In this document: one piece after another, positions 13,560-27,782 of the stretch
How positions within the stretch are numbered: position 1 is the first letter of the stretch
How the letters are laid out: every line of letters begins with the position of its first letter
Assembly: GCA_028829895.1 (NCBI GenBank)
Contig: CM054182.1
Location: forward strand, 63,358,379 to 63,422,378
Direction of reading: 5' to 3'
Length of the DNA stretch: 64,000 bases
From: Sinotaia quadrata
Lineage: Eukaryota > Mollusca > Gastropoda > Architaenioglossa > Viviparidae
Notes under the pieces: generated by a model
The model's input: the letters and a program-made list of their open reading frames with translations, nothing else
What the model was told of the DNA's origin: nothing
Databases searched by the model: none
Translations under genes and position numbers: made by a program

Positions 13560-13969
13560 TTGGCTGTGAAACCGGGTGATGGGTTTAGGCGGGCGGGCAG
13601 AGAGACAGACAAGCAGGCAGGCAGAGGACGGACGAACAGACAGATAGAAAGATAGATAGATAGGATATTAATGAAAGAAAAAAGTCCAAAAGAAACAAAA
13701 AAGAGGAATACTGAAGAAGATTTTAATTAGAATGAAAGAACGAATAAAATTAAATTAAAAATTGTAGTAAATAGCCAAATATAAATACCAGTGTTTAAAA
13801 CTGAATTCTCATGTCACCCGTTAGGTAGCCACCGCTGAATCATTTTCAAATGACGCACATCATCACACAAATATTATCAGCGGAATAAGCTTTCATATCG
13901 AAATAGGAAGTGAACAGAAGAATTATTTTCTCTGAAGAGTTTCAGGTGTTACTGAAATCCTGGCAACAG

Positions 13970-13971
<2 letters not shown>
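13560..13971. other. Unique DNA after the GATA array
   Basis: AT-rich, purine-rich stretch near 13674-13760; no gene seen. Confidence 0.6.
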
Positions 13972-14042
<71 letters not shown>

Positions 14043-14079
14043 CGTGCGTGTGTGTGTATGTGTGTGTGAGAGAGAGAGA
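13972..14079. repeat. (GT)n with GCGT variants, then (GA)n
   Basis: Perfect GT tract to about 14038, then GCGTGCGTGCGTG, more GT, and GAGAGAGAGAGA at the end. Confidence 0.97.
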
Positions 14080-14304
14080 ATGGAAAGAGTTGTTCAGAAT
14101 TGCAGGTGTTCCAGTAAAAGCAGGTTTTGCCCATATGTCATATTGAGTTTCACGAAGTCGTCTATGTTCAGTTTATTTATTTATTGTAAGAAGGAGTGGG
14201 AACATGCCAGCTTTAAGACGGGGGCCATTTTATCTTACCTTTTCCCATCCAGCTTCTATGCAAAATCCACGTTCTGTGGCCCTGTCCTGTGCTTTGGAGA
14301 ATAT

Positions 14305-14418
14305 ACATCAAGACAAAGCCAGGTGTTCTGGAGGATCGATAGTACATCAAAACAAAGAGAGATACTTTGAAGGATATACATCAAGACAAAGACATGTTTA
14401 CATCAAAACAAAGACACA
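14305..14418. repeat. Degenerate ~36-bp repeat, about 3-4 copies
   Basis: ACATCAAGACAAAG or ACATCAAAACAAAG recurs four times with spacers of variable length. Confidence 0.6.
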
Positions 14419-14890
14419 CACTACCGGACCCCTTCAGTCCCACGCGATAAATGAACACTAAGAGATGTACAATATTCACGACCAAAATAGTCTGTTACGC
14501 ATCACCTAAGTACCAGGGGCGTTAATTACAACAAGCTTAATACTAAGGCAAACAGGTACTTGAAGGGGGATGGCGGGGGAGGGAGGGGCAGTTTATTACT
14601 GTACGAACAAACTCTCGTGGTAATCAGCAAAGAACAATCCTTTGCTCAGTTATGTCCATTTGTGGAAGAGCTGAAGACCGTAAAGTATAAGGTATGATCG
14701 GGGACGGGGGGGGGGGGTGAGGGAAGAGGGTGCCTGTGTGTATATGTGATTTAGTTTTTCCTCGACATCTAATTTTGCCGGCTCGTCTTCAGAGTCAGCT
14801 GCGAAGAAGCACAGCAGTCGAGGAGGGAGACAAATCTTCTGCCATCTGCGTGCACACGTGCTTTCTAATGTGACAAACAACTAGACAAGG
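14419..14890. other. Unique DNA with a G12 run
   Basis: G12 at 14706-14717 and a G-rich stretch near 14566-14590. No gene seen. Confidence 0.6.
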
Positions 14891-14985
14891 CTTGTCCCAA
14901 ACAAATGCGACAACGTCAGGGCTGATATTTGTCCCACACAAATGCGACAACAAGAGGCAGATGTTTGTCCCAAACACGCGCAAAC
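14891..14985. repeat. ~37-bp repeat, 2.5 copies
   Basis: TTGTCCCAAACAAATGCGAC and close variants occur three times at 36-38 bp spacing. Confidence 0.7.
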
Positions 14986-15705
14986 ATTGCGCCGGTTTGA
15001 GGACCATACAGCTGATAACAATCCATTAACTTGGCCTTCTTATTTCTTTCTTCCCTTATTTTTTAAAATTTTATGCGAAGAAGCAAAAGAAGGAGTTCTG
15101 ATCGCCTTTGCTTTCTTTATAAGTTAAAGTTAAAGTTAAAGAAAGGGAAAATGTTGAAACTTACTGGTGTGATTTTGGGAAGTGTGTGAACACGGGTTCG
15201 TATGAGCGAGCGATATTTCCCCTTAGGGTGAACTGCCAGGTGTATAAAATCTGCACTCAACAACCCAAAACTTGACTTGTGTCCTATATTTTACGTCGCA
15301 CGCTTATTAAGACAGGCGTGAGATCCAACGCGTCGCGAGTTGTCTCCACTTGAACGAACAATATTCAAATAAAATTAACTTGGAATTAACTGTGCTTGTT
15401 ACTTTAAAAAAAAAAAATGATTAATGCTGTTTCAAGTGAACATATTCCAAAACAAAATTATTTATTAAATATTTCTTTTCCGTAATATATCAGGAACTAA
15501 CGAGTATGATTTCTTTTTAAAACATCCAAGCAACGTTTACTTTAGGACTTGCAGCAAAAGAGTAAAGAAATATTTTTTGCTGAAAATAAAGGCGGGGAGT
15601 GAATTTAACTATTTATTTGCCAGTGGCGGCTAGAGACCATGGATGGACAATAGCAAAACTACTAAATTTTGAGTTTCTGAGCGCACAATAGTAAGGCAGT
15701 AAGAA
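14986..15705. other. Unique DNA, no gene seen
   Basis: Includes three TAAAGT hexamers at 15121-15140. Nothing else recognised. Confidence 0.6.
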
Positions 15706-16430
15706 CAAACTTGTATGACTAGAAAGTAAGCATCAACAAATATGTATGACTGGGAAGTAGACATTTCACCATACTTGTATGACTAATAAGTAGACACCTC
15801 AACAAATTTGTTATGATTAGAAAGTAGACACTTCAACACACATGTCTGGGTAGAAAGTGGAAAGTAGAAACGCTTCACCAAACTTATATGACTAGAAAGT
15901 AAACACTTAAACAAACTTGTATGACTTGAAAGTAAATACTTCTACAAACTTGTATGACTAAAAGTAAATACTTAAACTAACTTGTATGACTAGAAAGTAA
16001 ATACTTCTACAAATTTGTATGACTAGAAAGTAAATATTTAAACTAACTTTGTATGACTAGAAAGTAAATACTTCTACAAACTTATATGACTACAAAGTAA
16101 ATACTTCTATAAATTTATATGACCAGAGAGTAAATACTTCTATAAACTTGTATGACTATAAAGTAAATACCTCTACAAATTAGTATGATTAGAAAGTAAA
16201 CACTTTAACAAACATTTATGACTAAAAAGTAAACACTTTAACAAACATTTATGACTAAAAAGTAAACACTTTAACAAACATTTATGACTAAAAAGTAAAC
16301 ACTTTAACAAACATTTATGACTAAAAAGTAAACACTTTAACAAACATTTATGACTAGAAAGTAGACATCAACAATCCTGTCTTGGATAGAAAACAGACTC
16401 TCCAACAAACTTGGAGGACTAAAATGTAAG
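15706..16430. repeat. Minisatellite, 33-bp unit, about 22 copies
   Basis: The unit reads TATGACTAGAAAGTAAATAC plus 13 bases. Copies before 16190 vary a lot. At about 16190-16360 several successive units are identical (ATGACTAAAAAGTAAACACT core), showing recent local expansion. The last units, after 16360, are degenerate again. Confidence 0.93.
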
Positions 16431-16828
16431 CGTTCCTACTTCATAAAGCAATAATGTCTTCCTGCTTGAATGCTACTGTATATATTGTATTATTAGATAA
16501 AAGGTCTTCACGGTACTATTTGTGAATAACAGAATAACAGATCTTAATGATTGTTTGTCACTGTGACAGTCGACACATATTTTGGGTGGCAAGTGAAATC
16601 AACAGCTGGTCAGAACTCTTAGGTAAGTCATTTCTCAATCAAGGAAAGAAGAGGTTATATCTTTGGTCAAAAGTTGAAACAACAGTAGATCGAATTAAAA
16701 ATAATAGCATATCAAAAATCTGAACTGACTCACAATACAGAACAGGTTATTGGTTTTATTTTATCAGAACGTTAAATCCTGATTGTGTAAAAACAATATT
16801 CCAGACTTTATGCTAAGGAAAAGGCCAC
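16431..16828. other. Unique DNA, no gene seen
   Basis: No repeat or coding signal recognised. Confidence 0.6.
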
Positions 16829-16830
16829 GC

Positions 16831-17136
16831 GTGCGTGTGTACTTGTGTGTGGTATGCGTGCGTGTGTACTTGTGTATGATATGCGTTGCGTGTGTAGTTG
16901 TGTGTGATATGCGTTGCGTGTGTACTTGTGTGTGATATGCGTTGCGTGTTTACTTGTGTGTGATATGCGTTGCGTGTGTACTTGTGTGTGATATGCGTGC
17001 GTGTGTACTTGTGTGTGATATGCGTTGCGTGTGTACTTGTGTGATATGCGTGCGTGTATACTTGTGTGTGATATGCGTGCGTGTGTACTTGTGTGTGATA
17101 TGCGTGCGTGTGTACTTGTGTGTGGTACGCGTTGCG
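16831..17136. repeat. TG-rich minisatellite, 27/28-bp unit, about 11 copies
   Basis: Units of TGCGTTGCGTGTGTACTTGT plus TGTGATA; some lack one T, so the frame shifts between copies. Both strands show artefactual open frames (Cys/Val on plus, Thr/His on minus). The sequence is largely alternating purine-pyrimidine. Confidence 0.93.
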
Positions 17137-17615
17137 TGCTGATTTGTTTGTTTTTGTTCTTTTATAAAGTTTGTTGTCAATGTCTGTTATGTGATGTGAA
17201 AAAAACGCGGAAAAGATATAAAGATGAATGTAAAAAATAAAATAGGGCTATAATAGCAAATACGGCATCCCACTGTTTTGAAACCGAATTTCAGTGTTAT
17301 TCGAATTTTTTATTTACATTTATTTTTTATCCTTTTGTTTTTGAAGGGTTGATGGGTGATGTGTGTAGCTGAGCAAACAGTTAGTGTCATTGGTGACTGA
17401 GGCGCCCGACTGGTTTCTGTTGAGCATGGTGCATGCGGTAGGCCTAATCTTTCAGAAGGAACGAAAGAATACAATGAAAATAAGAAACATAATAAAATTC
17501 AGAAATACAATACAGTTATTTTCGAGCGGTGGTTTTCCTTAGAAAATAAAATCGGTACGGACCTAAAACGCCGCTTTCAAACTGTTAATCAATGTTTTAT
17601 GCAAGATATTATCTT
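17137..17615. other. Unique AT-rich DNA
   Basis: No gene seen. Confidence 0.6.
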
Positions 17616-17853
17616 GGACTTATTTGATGATAGGGTCAGCGACATCATCGCTAATGTGTTCTCTAGAATGATTATTTGATGACAGGGTCCGCGTCATCAG
17701 CTCTAACATGTTTATTTGACGACAGTGGCATTGCTAACATGTCTACTAAACTGTTTATTTGATGACACGGTCATCTCTAATGTTTAATAAAATGTTTACT
17801 TGAGGACAAGGTCAACGCTAACGTGTTTATTAAAATGTTTATTTGAAGACAGG
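17616..17853. repeat. Degenerate 40-52 bp repeat, about 5 copies
   Basis: Each unit opens TTATTTGATGACAGGGTC or a variant and contains GCTAA(T/C)(G/A)TGT. Unit length varies. Confidence 0.75.
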
Positions 17854-18068
17854 CAGCTCCATTTTCGCAGTCAAACGAGAGCGCCGGGGAAGAGATTTAC
17901 AATCTGGAAAATACGACCTCACAGGGTGCGATTTGGAGGGGTCAAATTTAAAGAGAACACGATCTATCGTGTGTCTCCTGTCGAGAGATAGGTACCAGAT
18001 CGATGCTGCTAGCACTGAGATTCGCAGTTTCATTTTTGTATAAGAAACACGGTTACGGGTGATAAAGA
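17854..18068. other. Unique DNA, no gene seen
   Basis: Overlapping 60-100 codon frames on both strands carry no recognisable domain. Confidence 0.5.
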
Positions 18069-18084
18069 TGTGTGTGCATGTGTG

Positions 18085-18121
<37 letters not shown>
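18069..18121. repeat. (TG)n microsatellite
   Basis: TG tract with two GCATG interruptions at its 5' end. Confidence 0.95.
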
Positions 18122-18204
18122 ATGGGGACGGACGGCAATCTGCTCCATCAGGTTTTTACCTGTCCAAGGAATCTTGAACGTATGCAGTATTTAGAACTCG
18201 AGAT

Positions 18205-18290
18205 CCGCCTGCTCAGCCTATGAGCGGTTAAAAGTCACCAGTGCGCTTTTCACCCCGAGCTGGGTTCGAACCATAAACCTCTTGAGCGAA
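18205..18290 (+). mobile_element. tRNA-like head, possible SINE remnant
   Basis: GGTTCGAACC at 18263-18272 matches the RNA polymerase III B box. About 45 bases upstream GAGCGGTTA, and between them CTTTTCACCCC, follow the order seen in tRNA-Glu genes. The acceptor stem cannot be closed, so it is not a working tRNA gene. A tRNA-derived SINE head is the likeliest reading. Confidence 0.4.
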
Positions 18291-18769
18291 AAAACTTGTG
18301 CGTGACTTAAAGAAGCTTTACGGGCCTAGGAAAATCGCGTGTAATCTGGCCAACAATACCACAAACACTCGACCTTTATTGGAACAGATGGCCGGTCACT
18401 AGGACGTCTCGAGTGCGATCCCCTTGCGAGAAAATCCAAATTAAACAATGACATCTCCTGACCAGTCTGACAGCCAGTCCTAGTCATGCTGTTTTGATGG
18501 TCGACTTCTTCGGCAGGGGAGCGTACCCTGGCGAATTTCAAGGGCAGCTGTCCGCTTGGTTTACGGTTGTCTCTTGCTTCTCACGCTTGCACATACACTC
18601 ATAGACCTGCATTCGCACACACCTATACGCATACACACACAAATATGCACTCGCACGCACTCATATACATACACACAGAATCATACCATCAACCGTGCTT
18701 GTCTACTACGTTCCCATCGACCGCAGAATACGAGATAAACGTCATTAGTTTTCGTCTTTACACTTGCAG
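18291..18769. other. Unique DNA with a CA-rich patch
   Basis: Imperfect CA-rich stretch at about 18588-18677. No gene seen. Confidence 0.6.
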
Positions 18770-19370
18770 CATGTAACCGTGCTTTAACTACGTCATGTCG
18801 ATACACGTAACATGTAAGTGTGCTTTAACCACGTCATGTCGATACATGTAACCGTGCTTTAACCACGTTATGTCGATACATATAACATGTAACCGTGCTT
18901 TAACCACGTCATGTCGATACATGGTAACATGTAACCGTGCTTTAACCACGTTATGTCGATACACGTAACATGTAACCGTGCTTTAACTACGTCATGTCGA
19001 TACACGTAACCATGCTTTAAATACGTCATGTCGATACACGTAACATGTAACCGTGCTTTAACCACGTTATGTCGATACATGTAACCGTGCTTTAACCACG
19101 TTATGTCGATACATATAACATGTAACCGTGCTTTAACCACGTCATGTCGATACATGGTAACATGTAACCGTGCTTTAACCACGTCATGTCGATACATGTA
19201 ACATGTAACCGTACTTTAACTATGTCGTGTCGGCACTGACAGCATGTAACTATGCTTTAACTATGTCGTGTCGATTAAAGCATGTAGCTGTGCATTAACT
19301 GCGCGTCAGGTCGATATTTGCAGCTTGTAAGTGTGCTTTTTAACTGCGTCATGTCGATTTTGCAGCATGT
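18770..19370. repeat. Minisatellite with 34- and 41-bp units, about 15 copies
   Basis: Long units carry an extra seven bases (spelling ACATGTA) that short ones lack. The core is CCGTGCTTTAACCACGTCAT then GTCGATAC. A 110-bp multi-unit block at 18841-18950 recurs exactly at 19074-19183. Units from 19205 onward decay. Confidence 0.93.
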
Positions 19371-19733
19371 TTTATTTTAACTAGTGCATGTGCTGTAACT
19401 TTCACATCATTCCCCGCTGAAGCAGTGACATATTTTACTTTTTAAAATATATTATTTATATAAATATCTCCTCATCAATGTACTCTCTTCATTTAGGAGG
19501 TGACATCATGATAATGAGGATGATACTAAAACATCTTATTTGCATATCTTCATCTACTTACATGCATCTGTGGTTACAAACATTGGCAACAGGGAAGCAA
19601 ATAACTACACACCGTTAATACAACATAAAATCCAACCAGTAAAGAAGCTAAGTTAATGAATGGGGAGGGGTGGTAGATTTATACTGGGCAGTGGATTTTT
19701 GTATTTATGCTTTAAATGTTTGTCCATCATATC
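19371..19733. other. Unique AT-rich DNA
   Basis: No gene or repeat seen. Confidence 0.6.
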
Positions 19734-20098
19734 AGTACTTAATCCAGTCAAGCTTCACAGCACTTAATCTAGTCGTGACATACCATAACACTTAACCTAG
19801 TCGTGATTTATGTCACAGCACTTAATCTAGTCGTGACTTATACCATAACACTTAATCTATTGGTGATTTATGTCACAGCACTTGATCTAGTCGTGACTTA
19901 TACCATAACACTTAACCTAGTCGTGATTTATATCACATCACTTAATGTAGTCATGATTTATATCACAATAATTAATGTAGTTGTGCTCTATATCACGTCA
20001 ATTAACCTAGTAGTGATTTATATCACAGCATTTAATCAAATCGTTCTTTAAGTCACGGAATTTATTCTAGTTGTGATTTATATCACAGCACTTAATGT
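19734..20098. repeat. Minisatellite, ~30-bp unit, about 12 copies
   Basis: Units read CACTTAATCTAGTCGTGATT plus TATATCACAG with point changes. The period is a multiple of three, so a long hydrophobic frame (19803-20051) stays open by chance. Confidence 0.92.
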
Positions 20099-20815
20099 AG
20101 ACTCACAGCTCAGGGTTGAACTCAGATTCAGACTGAGACTCAACCACAACCAAAAGAAGAAGAAATCAGAAGGCTGCTTGCTGACTGCAACATACAATCA
20201 AGGAGCAAGCCTAAGTTTCTTATTCATCACAATATAACTCCATTCTATCTGACACTCCATTCTCAAACTTCTACAATTCCTGCAACGGTATTCATTATCC
20301 CCATGAACATGTGGTACAATAAATACAATGTGTCAAACAATGTCACATGGGTGCAGCTTAGTTCAAACATTTGTAGTAAACAAATCAACTTACATAGTAC
20401 ATCTTTGCATAACACAAGTATAACATATCAATAGAAAAATGTATGAAATGTTTCCAAGGCCACTTTCTCTCAATCAGTCAGTTTAAACTCACCACTCAAG
20501 CAAACGACTGCCTTAAAGCAGGAATTCTCTCTTTGTCTTCAAATTCAAAATTGAACAGACAGCAAAGTTATCACTGTAAGTAAACTCCTGAAACTCAGCC
20601 ATTGGCTAATCTCGTACTCATATATCATAATCATTGGATAATAAAATCTGCTCACTCAGTTTCCACTAGGTCAGCAAATCTAGAATATTCTTCCCTTAGG
20701 CTATTTACTTCAAAACTTTCAAAATAACACCATAAAGAGTGCCCAAGGTCGGGTCACTCTGACAATTTAGCAAATTAAATAACAATTAATAGGGAGGGCA
20801 AATTTACTTTGTCAC
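20099..20815 (-). mobile_element. LTR-like segment, possible solo LTR
   Basis: On the minus strand this non-tandem segment begins TGTGACAAAGTAAATTTGCC near 20812 and ends GTGAGTCTACA at the border of the 30-bp array. Its edges thus fit the TG...CA rule of LTRs, at about 715 bp. It contains dispersed-repeat copy 2 (20160-20375), which has ATGAATA where copy 3 has the AATAAA-containing core. A clear target-site duplication is not visible. Confidence 0.35.
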
Positions 20816-21660
20816 ACTTTCTTTCTTTCTTTTTTTCATATACATTTAATTTTTTATTTGCCTATATGTTAACTTATTTATTTCATGAACTAATAAATAA
20901 GATTAGTTGCTGATGTGCTGGATTTTAATAATCATGTTTTCTATGATGCAATGTGTTATTCTGTGCTCCTTCGTGTAACCATACTTGTTTAGATCAAAGG
21001 TCAAACGTTATATTTAATATTTATTGTGAGGGGAAAGTGAAATAATATTATATAAGAACTTTCACCCACGAACGGTATATTTTTGTTCTCAAGTCTTGGT
21101 TCAATAATTTCATGTGCATTATTCTTTTTCTTATTCAATTTATCTGACTGCCAGAAAGATTAATTTATTAATGTGTACAGTTGTGAGTGAGTGAGTGAGT
21201 GAATGATCATTCATTTACCAGGAGAGATGAAATGATTGGTTGGTTGAATTTGATTGCTTAACTGATCGTTTTTTTAAAGTCATAAATTCATTCACTAATA
21301 TAGCTTGGTTACTTAAATGATGTACTGACTTACTGATCTTTTTGATTATATTTTGTTTCATTCATTCTTTCAGTATTTTGACTGATTATAAAATAAAGCA
21401 TTAACTGATTGACTGATTGTAAAATAAAGCATTCTTCAGCTGTCTGTTGCATGCTTTAATCTCCTGTCAACTGAAATGCTATAGTATAAGCAAGAGCAGG
21501 CTGTCCCTGAAGCCGCCCACCTCTCTACACTAAGTGACATCCGAGACTGCCCTAGAAACAGGACGCGACAAGGTGATGGTACTAGAGGGCTAGAGGGTGC
21601 ACAGTTAAGGCTAGTGCTCGGGATAACGTTAGCATTTCTGTCAATAATAATAGCTTTTTG
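20816..21660. other. AT-rich DNA with small repeats
   Basis: (GTGA)n at 21184-21203 and two copies of a short ACTGATT...AAAATAAAGCATT phrase at 21379-21433. No gene seen. Confidence 0.6.
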
Positions 21661-21677
21661 AGAACTTATAGCCATTC

Positions 21678-21699
21678 GCGTCAGCACTTGCTGACGTCA
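21678..21699. promoter_or_regulatory. CRE-like palindrome overlapping a small hairpin
   Basis: GTCAGCA-CT-TGCTGAC forms a 7-bp stem, directly overlapping TGACGTCA at 21692-21699, a full consensus cAMP response element. No gene start is evident nearby, so function is uncertain. Confidence 0.25.
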
Positions 21700-22100
21700 C
21701 TGGGTCATTCGTCAGCTGGAGCTGGAGCATGCAGGAAGAATTCTACGCCATGCCTGTAGACTGTAGACCTAGTTGCAATGCACTGATCGCCAGTGAATAC
21801 AAACAATACTCGCAAGCCCTAGAAAGGCAAGCGCCGCCAATCGCGCATTTTTTACAAAACAATATTCCCATCTCGATTAGAACTAGATCATGTGTGTGCG
21901 AGAATGTGCGTGAGTACATCTGACTGTTTGTCTGTGAGAAAGAGAAGGGGGAGAGGATGGGGAAAGAGAGGGAGAGAACCAGTACAGAACGGATATGGAT
22001 GCTCTAATCATTTCAGCGATCGGCTAGAAATACTAATCCACGAATTTACAATCATTACATTCACTGGGTTGGAAAAAACTGTAGACGGACGGACGGTGAG

Positions 22101-22131
<31 letters not shown>

Positions 22132-22409
22132 ATACTATATCTCTCCCGTCCAAAACATAACTTTCTTTTTCACGTTTGCGTCCGCCTGAGAAATCAGCCA
22201 GAGTAGGAAGCGAACGCAAAAACCAAATCAAATAAACAAAACAGAACCATTCAAGTAGACGTCTTCATTGAGACATACACTTGTACACGATAGCAACAGT
22301 GAGCACCGTTGTCTAGCAACCTTCTTGCAGTTTGTTGCCCATTCACAACCACTGAAAAAATACTGTTTCCAAAATGCATTCTGGACAAATGCAATAATAC
22401 ACACGAACA
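21700..22409. other. Unique DNA, no gene seen
   Basis: Short GACG and GATA runs at 22085-22130. No supported coding frame. Confidence 0.6.
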
Positions 22410-22567
22410 CGCGCGCGCGCGCTCACTTATACACGCAAGCGTTCACTTATACACGCAAGCGCTCACTTATACACGCAAGCGCTCACTTATACACGCAAGC
22501 GCTCACTTATACACGCAAGCGCTCACTTATACACGCAAGCGCTCACTTATACACGCAAGCGCTCACT
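22410..22567. repeat. 20-bp minisatellite, 7 copies, after a (GC)n run
   Basis: CGCGCGCGCG is followed by GCTCACTTATACACGCAAGC repeated at exactly 20 bp. Only one unit differs (GTTCACTT), so the array is very homogeneous. Confidence 0.97.
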
Positions 22568-23985
<1,418 letters not shown>

Positions 23986-24602
23986 CTTATGACCGTGTCT
24001 ATTCCCGAATTCGACGTATACAGAACTCGTTATGGCAGGCGTCAGTTACGTCAAAGTAGTGTTGTTGTGAAGGCTGGGTTTCTGTGGTTCCTTGTCAGCA
24101 GATTTCAAGTGCTCGACACTCATTGCATGCTGTTTGTTTCCATATGCCTGCCGCTCGAATGTCAAAATATCGCTGTGCTTTATCGCAATTGAGAGAAAGA
24201 CTAAGTTCTAACCAAATCAAATGCACACTAAACTTAGAACCAAACAAGTCCACTCTAGCAAGCATGGCTGCGAAGCAATGTTTCAGCTTAATAAGTATAA
24301 ACATAATCAAATTAACCTTTACTCTAACTCTAACCCATTGTGTAGCCGAATACAAGCACTCATCTATTAAGTACAGAGGGTAGGCGAAGTCACAAAGCAG
24401 ACAGCAAACAACTATTAAGTCGGTGGTAGGTAAAATCACAAAGCAGACAGCCAACAAGACAGTGCTACTGCTAGAGACGTTTTAGAATTAGCCAAAACAA
24501 GAACAAAATTGCACAGCTCGATGAATACAACATAACTGTCATCAAGGACCTTGACCTTATCAACGAATGCATTTTCTATCGTCGACTACTACATTACACC
24601 GT
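23986..24602. other. Unique DNA; one short direct repeat
   Basis: CACAAAGCAGACAGC plus flanks recurs at about 24391 and 24437. No gene seen. Confidence 0.6.
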
Positions 24603-24895
24603 GTAATGAGCAGTATAACTGACACCCTGTAATGAGCAGTATAATTTACACGCTGTAATGAGCAGAATAACTGACACTCTGTAATGAGCAGTATAACTTA
24701 CACACTGTAATGAGATACCTTCTGGAATCAGTAATGTAATTTACACTCTGGAATCAGTAATGTAACTTACACTGTGTAATCAGTAATGTAACTTACACTG
24801 TGTAATCAGTAATGTAACTTAAACTCTGGAATCAGTAATGTAACTTAAACTCTGGAATCAGTAAAGTAACTCACACTCTGGAATCAGTAACGTAA
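24603..24895. repeat. Minisatellite, 26-bp unit, about 11 copies
   Basis: First four units carry GTAATGAGCAGTATAACT. After a 17-bp truncated unit the rest carry GAATCAGTAATGTAACTTAC, so there are two subfamilies side by side. Confidence 0.92.
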
Positions 24896-25450
24896 ATTTT
24901 AACTATTTCACACACACACACATAAGCGATGATGTTCAAATTTCGATATGCGTTCCTCGGTGACCTCAAATGTACTTGACCGCTTGCATATATTAAAATT
25001 GCACTTTGTGACAGCACAGAAGTCACGAAAATCGAGTGCCATGATTCGTAATCTCTGAGCCTACGGTTGAAACTCGCGCTCGAGCCCCAGTAGGGCTTAC
25101 TTGTATCCAGATAAGCTGTCACCAAGGGCTTAAGGTTGTCCAAATGTTGACAGAAAAATTAATAAACTCCTCGAACATTATAGCACCCTGTGTCAATGCT
25201 ATCCACTCTCTATGGGCAATTCACAGCAGCAACACTCTTCTTTCCCTGGGCCCACCTCCTATCCCTCCTTCCCTCCAACATTCTGATCAAAATATGATTT
25301 GTAACGTTTTTCCGCTCAATTGAGCCTGGACTTTTTCCAGAGGCGTTTGAAAATCAAAGCATGGGGCGTAGCTGCCAGCGCGCAGCTGATGTTCAGGAGC
25401 ATTTTTGGATAGTACCCAGATAAAAAGCTCGCGAACGAGGGAAGAGTTGG
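24896..25450. other. Unique DNA, no gene seen
   Basis: Short CA tract at 24909-24923. A GCTCGAGCCCC sequence near 25078 resembles a tRNA B box but lacks supporting structure. Confidence 0.55.
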
Positions 25451-25467
25451 ATGTGTGTGTGTGTGTG

Positions 25468-25522
<55 letters not shown>
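25451..25522. repeat. (TG)n microsatellite
   Basis: TG tract interrupted by GGGG near 25468. Confidence 0.96.
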
Positions 25523-25523
<1 letters not shown>

Positions 25524-25953
25524 GGGTGTATGATGTTCATGCATACCATCTTATGCATCGCACACACACAAAACAGTAACATTCTACGTACATAGAAGAA
25601 AATACTTCTACTGAATGTTCCCTATATCTCTCTGCATTCACTTATCTCTCTAAAGTCATTTATTGTATACACACATATTCCTGGTGATGAAACGGCGATA
25701 GTTCCTTCTGCGAGTAAGACGTTTGTTAGATAAGTGAAATCAGTTATGATAGTCTAATTTTTCACATCAGAGTGGGTGAATCAATTTATCACTAATTTAT
25801 ATTACGTAACATAACGCAGTGATCCACTTTTACTTATTTTATGCACTGTTTAAACCAAACACGATGACACACAGCACAGAGAGAGAAAAATATATTTTCA
25901 TATTTTAAGTGCAGTATTCTACAAAAGTGAATGCGGTTTGTTTATTCTAAAAT
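25523..25953. other. Unique AT-rich DNA
   Basis: No gene seen. Confidence 0.6.
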
Positions 25954-26098
25954 ACTGGATAGGCAACGTTCAGATTGTAACCACTGGACAGGCAACGTTC
26001 AGATTGTAACCACTGGACAGGCAGCGTTCAGATTGTAACCACTGGACAGGCAACGTTCAGATTGTAACCAGTGGACAGGCAACGTTCAGATTGTAACC
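25954..26098. repeat. Minisatellite, 29-bp unit, 5 copies
   Basis: Units contain GGCAACGTTCAGATTGTAAC after ACTGGACA, at exact 29-bp spacing with few changes. Confidence 0.95.
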
Positions 26099-26264
26099 AT
26101 TGGCAACAAATTCTGGATTATTTTTTAGTGTCTCGTGCTTTGGAAAATAGTTCTGTGGCGATCACCTTGTCCGTTAAAATTGTCAAGTGCCATATATAGA
26201 GAGAGAACGATCTTTAACAGTGGCCTGGTGTGCCAAACCCTTCTCTCTGTCTCTCTCTTTCTCC

Positions 26265-27782
<1,518 letters not shown>

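Noticed and set aside
19803..20051. Hydrophobic 10-residue peptide repeat
   Set aside because: Product of a 30-bp DNA repeat whose length is a multiple of three; no start or splice support.
22421..22567. Regular short repeats resembling a CRISPR array
   Set aside because: Units are contiguous with no unique spacers, in an animal genome with no cas genes.
25000..25110. Possible tRNA-Lys-like sequence around GCTCGAGCCCC
   Set aside because: No convincing A box or stems; the palindromic CTCGAG alone is too little.
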